Shown one piece after another: positions 57,404 through 64,000 of a stretch of DNA of 64,000 nt; position 1 is the first letter of the stretch; every line of letters starts with the position of its first letter. The translations under genes and the position numbers were made by a program. This DNA comes from Salininema proteolyticum (GTDB lineage Bacteria > Actinomycetota > Actinomycetes > Mycobacteriales > Micromonosporaceae): the NCBI RefSeq assembly GCF_042685645.1, contig NZ_JBHUNX010000001.1, positions 4,774,001-4,838,000 of the forward strand, given 5' to 3'. The notes under the pieces were generated by a model that was given only the letters and a program-made list of their open reading frames with translations, was not told the origin of the DNA and made no database searches.

Positions 57404-58657
57404 ATGAAGACATTCTTTGCCCGTCTGGGGCGGGAGACCGGCTACAACATCTACTCGTTCCCGCTCGGCCTGGCCAGCTTCGTGCTGATGGTGGTCATGA
57501 TCGCCGCCGGCGGCCCCCTGGCCATCGTCTGGGTCGGCTTGGCCCTCCTCGTCGGCGCCCTCTACACCGCCCGAGGGTTCGCTGTGGTCGAACGGGCTAG
57601 CCTTCCGATGATCCTGGGCGAACCGAACCCGGCCGTCCACTACAAGCCGATCGACCCCGACCACGGGCCGATCCGCCGGTTCTTCCACCCGTTCACCGTC
57701 CCCCAGTACTACCTGGACGTCCTCCACGGGCTCCTCGCCTTCCCTCTGGGGCTGGCTCAGTTCGTCGTCACCGTCGTCGCCTGGTCGTTCACCCTCGCCA
57801 ACCTGGCTTTCCCCCTCTGGTGGGCGATCGTCCGCCGCATCGACGACACCGGGGAGATCGGCACCTTCGGACAGTTCGTCGGGATCGACTCCTTCCTGTG
57901 GAACTCCGTCCTCCACGTCTCCATCGGCCTCGCCTGCGCCCTCCTGTTGCCCTTCGTCATGCGGGGCGCCGCCCTCGGCCGGGCCCACGTCAGCCGCGCC
58001 GTCCTCACCGGCCTCGGGACCCTGCAGGAACAGGTCGACGACCTGTCCGACCGCCGCGACGCCGCACAGACGGCCGAGTCCGAGGCCCTGCGCCGCATCG
58101 AGAGGGACATCCATGACGGCCCCCAGCAGCAGCTGCTGAGCCTCGGCATGGACCTCAACCGGACGCGCGCCCTGATGGACTCCGACCCCGACGCCGCCCG
58201 CGACTCCCTCGACGAGGCCATCGTCAACGCGCGCGGCGCCATCGACAACCTGCGCGCCGTCTCGCGCGGGATCGCCCCGCCGATCCTCGCCGACCGGGGG
58301 CTCAAATCCGCCCTCGAAGCGCTCGCCGGACGCTCCGCGATCCCGGTCGACCTCGATGTGGACGCCGTCCGCCGCTATCCTAAGCAGGCGGAGACCACGG
58401 TGTACTTCGTCGTGGCCGAGGCGCTGTCCAACGCGTTCAAGCACTCGAGGGCCGACGAGGTCGTCGTGACCGTGCACGACACCGGAGGCAGCCTGGCCGT
58501 CCGGATCTCGGACAACGGGGTCGGCGGGGCCGTCGTGACTCCGGGCCACGGCCTCGCGGGGCTGCACGAACGGCTAAGATCGGTCGGTGGACAGATCTCC
58601 CTCGACTCGCCCGACGGAGGACCGACCGTGATCACAGCCGACGTTCCATGCGGATAG
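57404..58657 (+). CDS. Two-component sensor histidine kinase, NarL/DesK-type
   Basis: A 417-residue kinase. An N-terminal sensor part has four hydrophobic helices (about residues 18-60 and 105-185) in the actinobacterial putative-sensor arrangement. The DHp helix carries the phospho-His in RRIERDIHDGPQQQLLSLGM near residue 245. The HATPase_c domain has VVAEALSNAFKHSRA, ISDNGVGG and GHGLAGLHERLRSVGG. ATG 57404 is leaderless. Its 3' end overlaps the response regulator by 10 bases. The short extracytoplasmic loops suggest that it senses membrane or envelope stress; this is inference. Confidence 0.93.
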   Translation: MKTFFARLGRETGYNIYSFPLGLASFVLMVVMIAAGGPLAIVWVGLALLVGALYTARGFAVVERASLPMILGEPNPAVHYKPIDPDHGPIRRFFHPFTVPQYYLDVLHGLLAFPLGLAQFVVTVVAWSFTLANLAFPLWWAIVRRIDDTGEIGTFGQFVGIDSFLWNSVLHVSIGLACALLLPFVMRGAALGRAHVSRAVLTGLGTLQEQVDDLSDRRDAAQTAESEALRRIERDIHDGPQQQLLSLGMDLNRTRALMDSDPDAARDSLDEAIVNARGAIDNLRAVSRGIAPPILADRGLKSALEALAGRSAIPVDLDVDAVRRYPKQAETTVYFVVAEALSNAFKHSRADEVVVTVHDTGGSLAVRISDNGVGGAVVTPGHGLAGLHERLRSVGGQISLDSPDGGPTVITADVPCG

Positions 58658-59289
58658 TCATCGCCGACGACGCGGTGCTCATCCGTTCGGGCATCGTGCG
58701 GCTCCTCGAAGACTTCGGCCACGAGGTCGTGGCGACGGCCGACGATGCTCCGGCGCTCCTATCGGCGGTCGCCGAGCACGAGCCGGACGTCTCGATAGTC
58801 GACGTGCGCATGCCGCCCACGTTCGTCGACGAGGGACTCCAGGCCGCCGCGGAGATCCGCCGCAGGCATCCCGGGGCGCCCGTCCTGATCCTGTCGCAGT
58901 ACGTGGAGCTCAGTTACGCGGAGGACCTCGTCATCTCCTCGGGCGGCGGCATCGGCTACCTGTTGAAGGACCGCGTCCTGGATGTCGCCGACTTCATGGA
59001 CGCCCTCGCCCGGGTCGCGGGCGGCGGCACCGTCTTCGATCCGGACGTGGTCTCGCAGCTGATGGTGCGCAGCCGTCGACCGCTCGCAGCGTTGACGGCG
59101 CGCGAGCGCGAGGTGCTCGCACTCATGGCCGAGGGCTTTTCCAACGGCACCATCGCGGAGAAACTCGTCGTCAGTCCCGGGGCCGTCGAGAAGCACGTCC
59201 GGAACATCTTCGCCAAGCTGGGACTGAGCGCGGGGGAGACCGAGCAGCATCGGCGCGTGGCGGCGGTGCTGGCTTTCCTGAAGGCGTGA
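58648..59289 (+). CDS. NarL-family response regulator
   Basis: A 213-residue regulator with an intact receiver: acidic pair VIADDAVLI, phospho-Asp in VSIVDVRMPP near residue 54 and the Lys in YLLKDRV. A GerE helix-turn-helix follows (LTAREREVLALMAEGFSNGT, VSPGAVEKHVRNIFAKLGL). It overlaps the kinase gene by 10 bases and is its obvious partner. Targets are unknown; the convergent MFS gene is a possibility only by position. Confidence 0.94.
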   Translation: MRIVIADDAVLIRSGIVRLLEDFGHEVVATADDAPALLSAVAEHEPDVSIVDVRMPPTFVDEGLQAAAEIRRRHPGAPVLILSQYVELSYAEDLVISSGGGIGYLLKDRVLDVADFMDALARVAGGGTVFDPDVVSQLMVRSRRPLAALTAREREVLALMAEGFSNGTIAEKLVVSPGAVEKHVRNIFAKLGLSAGETEQHRRVAAVLAFLKA

Positions 59290-59393
59290 GCTTCGCGTTC
59301 GAGTGGTGAGGTCGCGGTGGTCGGATCGCATGTCGTTCCCCTTGGCGGTGGAGAGGCGGCGGTCGGGACGGGAGGGCTGGCCGATCGACGGCG

Positions 59394-60656
59394 TCAGGCG
59401 GCCCGCACGGGTTCCGGACGGTTGCGAGCGGTGTCGACGCGCTTGGCCGCGGTCCCTTTCAGCACGGGCAGGAGGACGGCGACGACGGCCATGCCGGTGA
59501 GTCCGAGAACGATCAGCGACTGCTGGACGGTGAATACCGAGGTGATCAGCGCGCCCAGCCCGAAGCCGCCGAGCGTGGCCGCGTTGATCGTCCCCTGGAC
59601 GCGGGCCCCGGCGCGGCCGCGGAACCGGTCGGGCACGCGGCGGGCGAGGAGGTTCTGCACCGAGGCGTTCTGCGCCGCGTTGAGGACGCCGCCCACGAGG
59701 TAGAGCGGGATGAGGAACCAGGCGGAGGGAAGTTCGACGGCGATGGCCGTGAACAGGAGTGCTGTGGCGCCGGCGCAGAGGAGGAGCATCCGGGAGAGGT
59801 CGAGGTCCTTGGAGACCCGCACGATGACCGCCGCGGCGACCAGGGCACCGAGCACCATGCCGCCGGTCCAGGAGCCGTTGATGAGCCCGTACATGCTCTC
59901 CGAGGCGCCGTAGACCTCGCGGACGAGGAACAGTTCCAGGACGTTGGCCGCGCAAAGGACGGCGATGACGGTTGAGAATCCGAGGACGGCGGTGAAGAAG
60001 AGCCGGTCGTCGCGCATCTTCCAGCTTGTCGCGGGCTCAGGCGCCTCGGCGGTGGCGGTGGGCGCCGCGTCTCCGCCGAAGCGGCGGGTGCGGATCATCT
60101 GGATCAGGCCCACGCGCACGAACGCGGCGACGGCGACGATGGCAAGGGCTGTCTGGGTCGAGTAGGCGTCGATGATGAATCCCGCGAAGGCCGGCCCGGC
60201 GGCCATGCCCAGGAGGTTGCCCGTCTGCACCATGGCGATCGCCTTGGGAAGCCGCGACCCTTCGGCCATGCGGGGGACCAGCGCGCCCTGCGTGGGGGCC
60301 ATGATCGCGGTCCCGCACGCGGTGAGGAAGAGGAGGGCCAGGAGGACCGGCAGCGATTCGGCGAAGGCCATCGCGGTGATGGAGGAGGCCTGGAGGAGCC
60401 CGCTGAGGGTGAGGACGCGGCGCGAGTCGAAGCGGTCGGCGATGCGACCGGCGACCTTGCTCAGCAGGACCATCGGCAGGGTGCCGACGATGATGAGGAG
60501 GGCGACGGCGGCGGTGCCGAGGCCTTCCTTCTGGAGGCCGAGGACGAGGGAGAACTGGACGGTGAAGAGGGCCGCGCCGCCGAGGAAGGCGACGCCGGCC
60601 AGGTCGGAGAGGTCGGTGGAGTCGTATCGCTCGCGCGACTCAGATGTGAAGCTCAT
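59394..60656 (-). CDS. MFS exporter
   Basis: A 420-residue, about twelve-helix transporter related to multidrug or macrolide-type exporters, with the loop VAGRIADRFDSRRVLTLSG between helices 2 and 3, and ALVPRMAEGSRLPKAIAM plus ARRVPDRFRGRAGARVQG later, typical of MDR/MefA-like MFS proteins. ATG 60656 is leaderless (TATTTT, 6 nt). The start region is embedded in a 13-bp inverted repeat, and a winged-helix regulator gene lies 62 bp upstream on the same strand, so repression by that protein is likely. The substrate is unknown. Confidence 0.88.
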   Translation of the reverse strand: MSFTSESRERYDSTDLSDLAGVAFLGGAALFTVQFSLVLGLQKEGLGTAAVALLIIVGTLPMVLLSKVAGRIADRFDSRRVLTLSGLLQASSITAMAFAESLPVLLALLFLTACGTAIMAPTQGALVPRMAEGSRLPKAIAMVQTGNLLGMAAGPAFAGFIIDAYSTQTALAIVAVAAFVRVGLIQMIRTRRFGGDAAPTATAEAPEPATSWKMRDDRLFFTAVLGFSTVIAVLCAANVLELFLVREVYGASESMYGLINGSWTGGMVLGALVAAAVIVRVSKDLDLSRMLLLCAGATALLFTAIAVELPSAWFLIPLYLVGGVLNAAQNASVQNLLARRVPDRFRGRAGARVQGTINAATLGGFGLGALITSVFTVQQSLIVLGLTGMAVVAVLLPVLKGTAAKRVDTARNRPEPVRAA

Positions 60657-60685
60657 ACTTCGAAAATACTCTTTCACATCTGAGT
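60638..60685. repeat. 13-bp inverted repeat across the MFS start codon
   Basis: ACTCAGATGTGAA (60638-60650) and its exact complement TTCACATCTGAGT (60673-60685) are 22 bp apart. They flank the ATG (60656) and the -10 box (60663-60668). A regulator binding both arms would span the whole core promoter. The inner arm lies inside the coding sequence. Confidence 0.8.
60663..60668 (-). promoter_or_regulatory. Leaderless -10 box (TATTTT)
   Basis: On the minus strand TATTTT precedes ATG 60656 by 6 nt. It lies inside the loop of the 13-bp inverted repeat. Confidence 0.45.
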
Positions 60686-60718
60686 ATGAAAGAGTTATTT
60701 CATAACGTTTTGATAACG

Positions 60719-61354
60719 CTATCTCTGCGGTTCTTCCGGGAACTCGACGTAGAAGTAGCTGATCATGCGGAAGACGTACTCGTCGTCCGCTGGGACCGTG
60801 TTGCCGTCAGGATGCTTGTCGTACCTGTTGAGCAGGGCTTGGAAGTCCTTGTTGAACTCGACGGCCTGCTCTTTCGTCAATGTGAGCCGAGTTCGGTTGA
60901 GAAACGACGTCTCACTGACGACTCCCCTGCCCTGTTCCTCCAAGCGGCGGTCGAGGGCTTTGCGGACCTCCTTGACGTCGTGGTCGAGCATGGTGCGGAC
61001 CGTGGCGTTCTCCGCGATGAACGCGCTCGGTGGTCCGTCCGCTTCGGCGGAGAGATCGAAGGAGCCCAGTATCAGCTTCCACGCGCGCTCCCGCTTGTCC
61101 CCCCGGCCCTCGGCCTCCTCGATGAAGCCGGCCTTGGCGAGTGTGCGCAGGTGGTAGCTCATCGCGCTGGGGGAGAGGCCCGTGTGCTGGGATATCTCCG
61201 TCGCCGTGGCGCTCTCCTGCCCGCGCGCCTGCAGGCTGCCGAGGTAGTCGAACACGGCGATGCGGGCCGGATGGGAGAGAGCCTTCATCCTCGCGGCGTC
61301 GCTGACCCTGACCCTCGGTTCCTCGGACTTATCTGAAGCGTCTCTTTCGGGCAT
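60719..61354 (-). CDS. Winged-helix (ArsR-like) transcriptional regulator
   Basis: A 211-residue regulator: MKALSHPARIAVFDYLGSLQ, ATATEISQHTGLSPSAMSYH (recognition helix), LRTLAKAGFIEEAEGRGDKRE (wing). The C-terminal 110 residues form a helical effector/dimer domain ending in two acidic, aromatic segments (FRMISYFYVEFPEEPQR). This type often controls a neighbouring MFS exporter. ATG 61354 may be leaderless (GAAACT, 6 nt), weak. It is 62 bp upstream of the MFS gene and its inverted repeat. The ligand is unknown. Confidence 0.87.
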   Translation of the reverse strand: MPERDASDKSEEPRVRVSDAARMKALSHPARIAVFDYLGSLQARGQESATATEISQHTGLSPSAMSYHLRTLAKAGFIEEAEGRGDKRERAWKLILGSFDLSAEADGPPSAFIAENATVRTMLDHDVKEVRKALDRRLEEQGRGVVSETSFLNRTRLTLTKEQAVEFNKDFQALLNRYDKHPDGNTVPADDEYVFRMISYFYVEFPEEPQR

Positions 61355-61420
61355 GTCACCAGTTTCGCACGGTACCGGTCCTCTAGCCTGGGGCGAGGGC
61401 CGATTGGAGAGGAGCTCACG

Positions 61421-62170
61421 ATGTTCGGCATGACGGACGGCGACGCGCGTCCCGTGTTCTCGACCGGATTCCCCGGTCTCGACAGCGCGGTGAACCACTT
61501 CGCCCGGCAGAACCTCATCACCATCGCCTCCGAGGACTCCGGCCTGGCCTCGCTCATGGCCGTCAACATCTTTGGCCACGCGATCTTCGAGCAGGGGGCG
61601 GACGGCGCGTACTTCCACTCCGTGCAGCGCCAGGGCGCGCTGGAGCAGCGGCTCAAGCGGCGCTGGGGCGGCGCCGGACGGCCCAGGGGCCGCCACCTCT
61701 CCGCCCCGATCAAGAGCTTCGAGGACTTCGAGTACGTCGTGGAGACCAGGTGCGAGGACTTCCCCGTCATCGTCGTCGACTCAGTCCAGGACTTCGAGTT
61801 CCCCGAACCGGAGTACGGCGACTTCGACGACTGGGAGGACCGCCCGACCCGCATGGACCAGATCGCGGAGACCTCGCGGAGGTTGAAGCGCGTCGCCATG
61901 GAGTTCGAGACGACGGTCATCGTGACGGTGCCGGTGAAGACGGACGGCGGCGAGGCCGAGGGCGTGGAGACGTTCGACTACCTCCTGCGAGACTCCGACA
62001 TCGTCTTCCAAGTCGGATTGCCGACAAAGACTCGGGTGAACGTGTACCTGAGGAAGAACCGGTGGGGAGAGGACCATTTCGCGGTTCCCATGGTGCTGGA
62101 AGAGGAGTCGGCCCGCTTGAGGGACACCACGGAGTCCGTCACGAGGGGCGGACAGGCCCCGAAGTACTGA
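61421..62170 (+). CDS. DnaB-like RecA-fold protein lacking Walker A
   Basis: A 249-residue protein that follows the layout of the DnaB helicase C-terminal domain: STGFPGLDSAVNHFARQNLI in place of the strand before the P-loop, IASEDSGLASLMAVNI where GxxxxGKT should be, then PVIVVDSVQDFEF (Walker B-like strand), MDQIAETSRRLKRVAMEFET (as in DnaB) and IVTVPVK. The P-loop Gly-Lys-Thr/Ser is missing, so ATP binding is doubtful. ATG 61421 follows GAGAGGAGC. It stands alone, divergent from the regulator gene. A pseudo-ATPase that binds DNA or a partner protein is a plausible inference; the function is unknown. Confidence 0.6.
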   Translation: MFGMTDGDARPVFSTGFPGLDSAVNHFARQNLITIASEDSGLASLMAVNIFGHAIFEQGADGAYFHSVQRQGALEQRLKRRWGGAGRPRGRHLSAPIKSFEDFEYVVETRCEDFPVIVVDSVQDFEFPEPEYGDFDDWEDRPTRMDQIAETSRRLKRVAMEFETTVIVTVPVKTDGGEAEGVETFDYLLRDSDIVFQVGLPTKTRVNVYLRKNRWGEDHFAVPMVLEEESARLRDTTESVTRGGQAPKY

Positions 62171-62325
62171 CCGACCCGGTCGGTGAACGCAAGAGTTTCT
62201 CTACAAAGAACTGTCCCCGTTGATACGGTCGCCCGTGGCGTTCACTGTGGATCGACGCCATGGCATGTTGCGCGGCCTGCGTGAACGTCCGTGCCATCGA
62301 TACGTCGAGACAAAAGGACAGCACA

Positions 62326-63093
62326 ATGGCAAAACGTATAGGACGGGCGGCCCTCGCTTCGCTCGTTGCGGTCATCGCCGCCGCATTGGGGGCGCAATCG
62401 CTGGTGGCGGCGAATCCCGCCCCCGAACAGGCCGCGACGACGGCCCAGACCCGGACGATCGAGTGCGACGGGGCGACCGCCGAAGCGCTCCCGGTCGACC
62501 AGGAGGACGTGGTCGACGACACCGAGAAGATCGAGGCCGTGAAGGCCATGATCGAGAGCGACGTGCTCGTTCTCGCCAAGATCGAGGCTGATGACCTGGC
62601 CTGGGCCGAGGCCGTGGTCGAGGCGGGCGCCGACGGCGAGGCCGCCGTCATCGTCCCCGCCGCGAAGTTCGAGGACGACCCGTCCGTTCTCGTCGTCACC
62701 GTGGACGCGGAGCTGAACCTGGAAGCCACCGTGGAGGTGTACGTCAGCGAAGTGAGCGCGGACCTCTACCTGGTGGACGTCTACCGGGACGGTTCGTCCG
62801 TCACCGCGTCCCTGAGCACCGAGATCGGCAGCGACGTGCAGATCGCCGGCTTCAGCTGGGACAAGTTCAAGGAGTGCGTCACCGACTACGGCGCCTCGGC
62901 GTTCCTGGTGGCCATGGTCGGCACCGCCTGCGGCATCGGCGGCGCGATCAGCGGCGGAACCGTCTGGGCCCTGTGCGCGGCCGGAGTCCTCGGCTTCGAG
63001 GTCGGCGTGGTCATCGACTGCGTCATCGTGGCGACCAGCAGCGCCACCGCCGAGGGGACGGGCCGCCCGAACGCGGCCGGCCTGCTTGAGTAA
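62326..63093 (+). CDS. Secreted protein with a halocin-C8-like Cys/Gly-rich tail
   Basis: A 255-residue protein. A signal peptide (basic MAKRIGR, then a long hydrophobic helix ending LVAA) is followed by an acidic middle domain of about 130 residues rich in Val, Ala, Glu and Asp. The last 75 residues hold FKECVTDYGASAFLVAMVGT, GIGGAISGGTVWALCAAGVL and VIDCVIVATS: four Cys spaced C-x17-C-x14-C-x14-C inside a Gly/Ala/Val-rich hydrophobic stretch. That design resembles halocin C8-type bacteriocins, whose mature peptide is released from the C-terminus. The ATG at 62326 follows AAAGGA. No immunity or processing gene was identified nearby. Confidence 0.6.
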   Translation: MAKRIGRAALASLVAVIAAALGAQSLVAANPAPEQAATTAQTRTIECDGATAEALPVDQEDVVDDTEKIEAVKAMIESDVLVLAKIEADDLAWAEAVVEAGADGEAAVIVPAAKFEDDPSVLVVTVDAELNLEATVEVYVSEVSADLYLVDVYRDGSSVTASLSTEIGSDVQIAGFSWDKFKECVTDYGASAFLVAMVGTACGIGGAISGGTVWALCAAGVLGFEVGVVIDCVIVATSSATAEGTGRPNAAGLLE

Positions 63094-63210
63094 GCGGAGA
63101 CGCGCGGTTTCGGGGCGAGGGACGACAGCGGATCGACCGTCTTCCGGGCGGCTCCGCCCCGACCGCTCGATGCCTCGGAGAGGGGCGGCCTCCGGGGGCT
63201 CGCTCCGGAT

Positions 63211-63792
63211 TCAAGACGGTTTGGGTTCGGTTCCGAAGCCGCAGGTTTCGCGGACCAGCGCTTCGAGGATCGGATACTCCTCATCGCTGGGCGAGCCCAT
63301 TCCCACGGACGCCGTCACACGCGGTTCCACTGTTCTTTCAGCGGCCCAGGTGGAAACGGTCAATTCCAGGGGCTCCACGGAGGCGAAGGCCCGGTCGCAG
63401 TCGGTGATCAAGTACGACCTGACCACCGTGACCACTTTGTCGGGCTCCACGGTCGCCTCGACACCGGAGTAGAGGGGTTTCATCCCCGGGAACGCTTGGA
63501 CGTCGTCTCTGACGGTCAGGTCGACCCATGTCTCGTTGACGAGGCCGAAGGTCACGTCTAGCTGCGCCCCCTCGACGGGTTCCCCGGAGTCGGAAACCGG
63601 AACGCTATAACTCGTGGTGTAGTCCCCCAATTGCGGACCGATCAGGCCGGTCTGCACACCTGTACCGATGATGAGCCCCAAGGCCACCACGATGGCGCCG
63701 CCGATGAGCACGTGTCGGCGGCGCCGTTTGTCCATGCGGGCCTCGTCGGGATTCAGCTTTGCCCAGGTCTGGTCGCTCAGGTACTGCGTCAT
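63211..63792 (-). CDS. Hypothetical membrane-anchored protein
   Basis: A 193-residue protein. A short basic cytoplasmic N-terminus (MDKRRRRH) precedes one hydrophobic helix (about residues 28-48), then a 145-residue extracytoplasmic domain rich in Val, Thr and acidic residues with two Cys (ITDCDRAF and RETCGFG) that could pair. No family was recognised. ATG 63792 follows CGGAGG. It is divergent from the gene at the window end; a TGTAT-N10-ATACA dyad lies between them. Confidence 0.6.
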   Translation of the reverse strand: MTQYLSDQTWAKLNPDEARMDKRRRRHVLIGGAIVVALGLIIGTGVQTGLIGPQLGDYTTSYSVPVSDSGEPVEGAQLDVTFGLVNETWVDLTVRDDVQAFPGMKPLYSGVEATVEPDKVVTVVRSYLITDCDRAFASVEPLELTVSTWAAERTVEPRVTASVGMGSPSDEEYPILEALVRETCGFGTEPKPS

Positions 63793-63813
63793 CGAAAACC
63801 TCCGAGTACGTAT

Positions 63814-63833
63814 TGTATCATTGCATTAATACA
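63814..63833. promoter_or_regulatory. TGTAT-N10-ATACA dyad between divergent genes
   Basis: The 20-bp dyad lies in the AT-rich gap between the genes starting at 63792 and 63851. It is a possible shared operator. Confidence 0.4.
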
Positions 63834-63850
63834 TTGAAGAGGAGGTGCCC

Positions 63851-64000
63851 ATGGGCAACGTCGTAGCGGCAGGCGTCCTGTTCTTGCTGATTCCGCTGTT
63901 GTTGTTCGTGATCGGCTGGCGGTTCTGGGACGGTCTGAACGGACCGGTGGAACGCCGCCGGGTGGAGAAGTTCGCCGAGCGGCAGGACCTCGTCATCACG
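63851..64000 (+). CDS. Membrane protein, N-terminal part only (cut by the window end)
   Basis: Fifty codons are visible with no stop. A hydrophobic N-terminus (GVLFLLIPLLLFVIGWRFW) is followed by a charged segment (PVERRRVEKFAERQD). ATG 63851 follows GAGGAGGTG, a strong ribosome site. Product unknown. Confidence 0.65.
   Translation, partial: MGNVVAAGVLFLLIPLLLFVIGWRFWDGLNGPVERRRVEKFAERQDLVIT

Noticed and set aside
1..64000. CRISPR arrays, insertion sequences, integrase genes or attachment sites
   Set aside because: No regularly spaced short repeats, transposase or integrase motifs, or tRNA-flanked boundaries were seen. The 46.8-56.3 kb section looks accessory by codon use alone, without clear ends.

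Overview
The window is chromosomal DNA of a high-GC actinomycete (Actinomycetota). Evidence is the strong G/C preference at third codon positions, a BldC-type developmental regulator, an LpdA-type quinone reductase, an LDH-like malate dehydrogenase, a nitrobindin (FABP family) and a DUF3263 protein. About seventeen genes begin exactly 6-7 nt after a TAnnnT-like -10 box, so their mRNAs look leaderless, another actinobacterial habit. The presence of bldC suggests a filamentous or sporulating lineage, but genus cannot be fixed from sequence alone.

Layout. 0.1-6 kb: small membrane proteins, HMG-CoA lyase, a tandem pair of paralogous four-helix membrane proteins, a solitary HigA-like antitoxin, lpdA and a gamma-glutamylcyclotransferase. 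6-16 kb: a very large membrane protein with a lipase-like serine motif, an M20 amidohydrolase with a long disordered N-terminus, ubiX, bldC, a 61-bp tandem repeat, an Lrp regulator beside a Cds1-like PLP enzyme, a BrkB-type membrane protein and an Rrf2 regulator. 16-32 kb: CynX-like MFS, acetoacetyl-CoA synthetase, a guanidine-III riboswitch followed by a Gdx guanidinium exporter, acyl-CoA dehydrogenase, UDP-glucose dehydrogenase, polysaccharide deacetylase, a frameshifted P1-family peptidase, TSUP transporter, malate dehydrogenase, PAP2 phosphatase plus APC permease, and two immunity-type proteins (tandem SUKH-4, YwqG).

32-36.5 kb is a sulfur cluster: a CsoR/CstR-family repressor lacking the copper-binding His, a rhodanese-DUF2892 protein, a SulP-STAS transporter and a CstB-like beta-lactamase-fold/double-rhodanese protein. 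Three copies of a TACCCC-GGGGTA palindrome lie at its promoters, so it reads as a persulfide-sensing and detoxification operon. 36.7-46.7 kb: housekeeping genes, including a 31-residue membrane microprotein coupled to nitrobindin, an autoregulated ArsR-VOC pair, a DUF1998 helicase and a complete GlcNAc/glucose-type PTS (EIIC, EIIB, EIIA, HPr, EI).

46.8-56.3 kb has less GC-biased codon use and looks accessory. Its core is an unfamiliar cassette: a 31-residue peptide gene, a strong attenuator-like hairpin, a TPR protein, a fused asymmetric ABC exporter with a single complete ATP site, and a convergent LuxR-type regulator with an atypical receiver. This is the best candidate for an undescribed peptide production, export or signalling system. 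It is followed by an MFS/MarR pair and an MmyB-like XRE regulator. 56.3-64 kb: a lipoprotein with a SecDF P1-head-like domain, a two-component system, an MFS exporter with a winged-helix regulator and a 13-bp inverted repeat over its start, a DnaB-like pseudo-ATPase, a secreted protein with a halocin-C8-like Cys/Gly-rich tail, and two small membrane proteins, the last cut by the window end.
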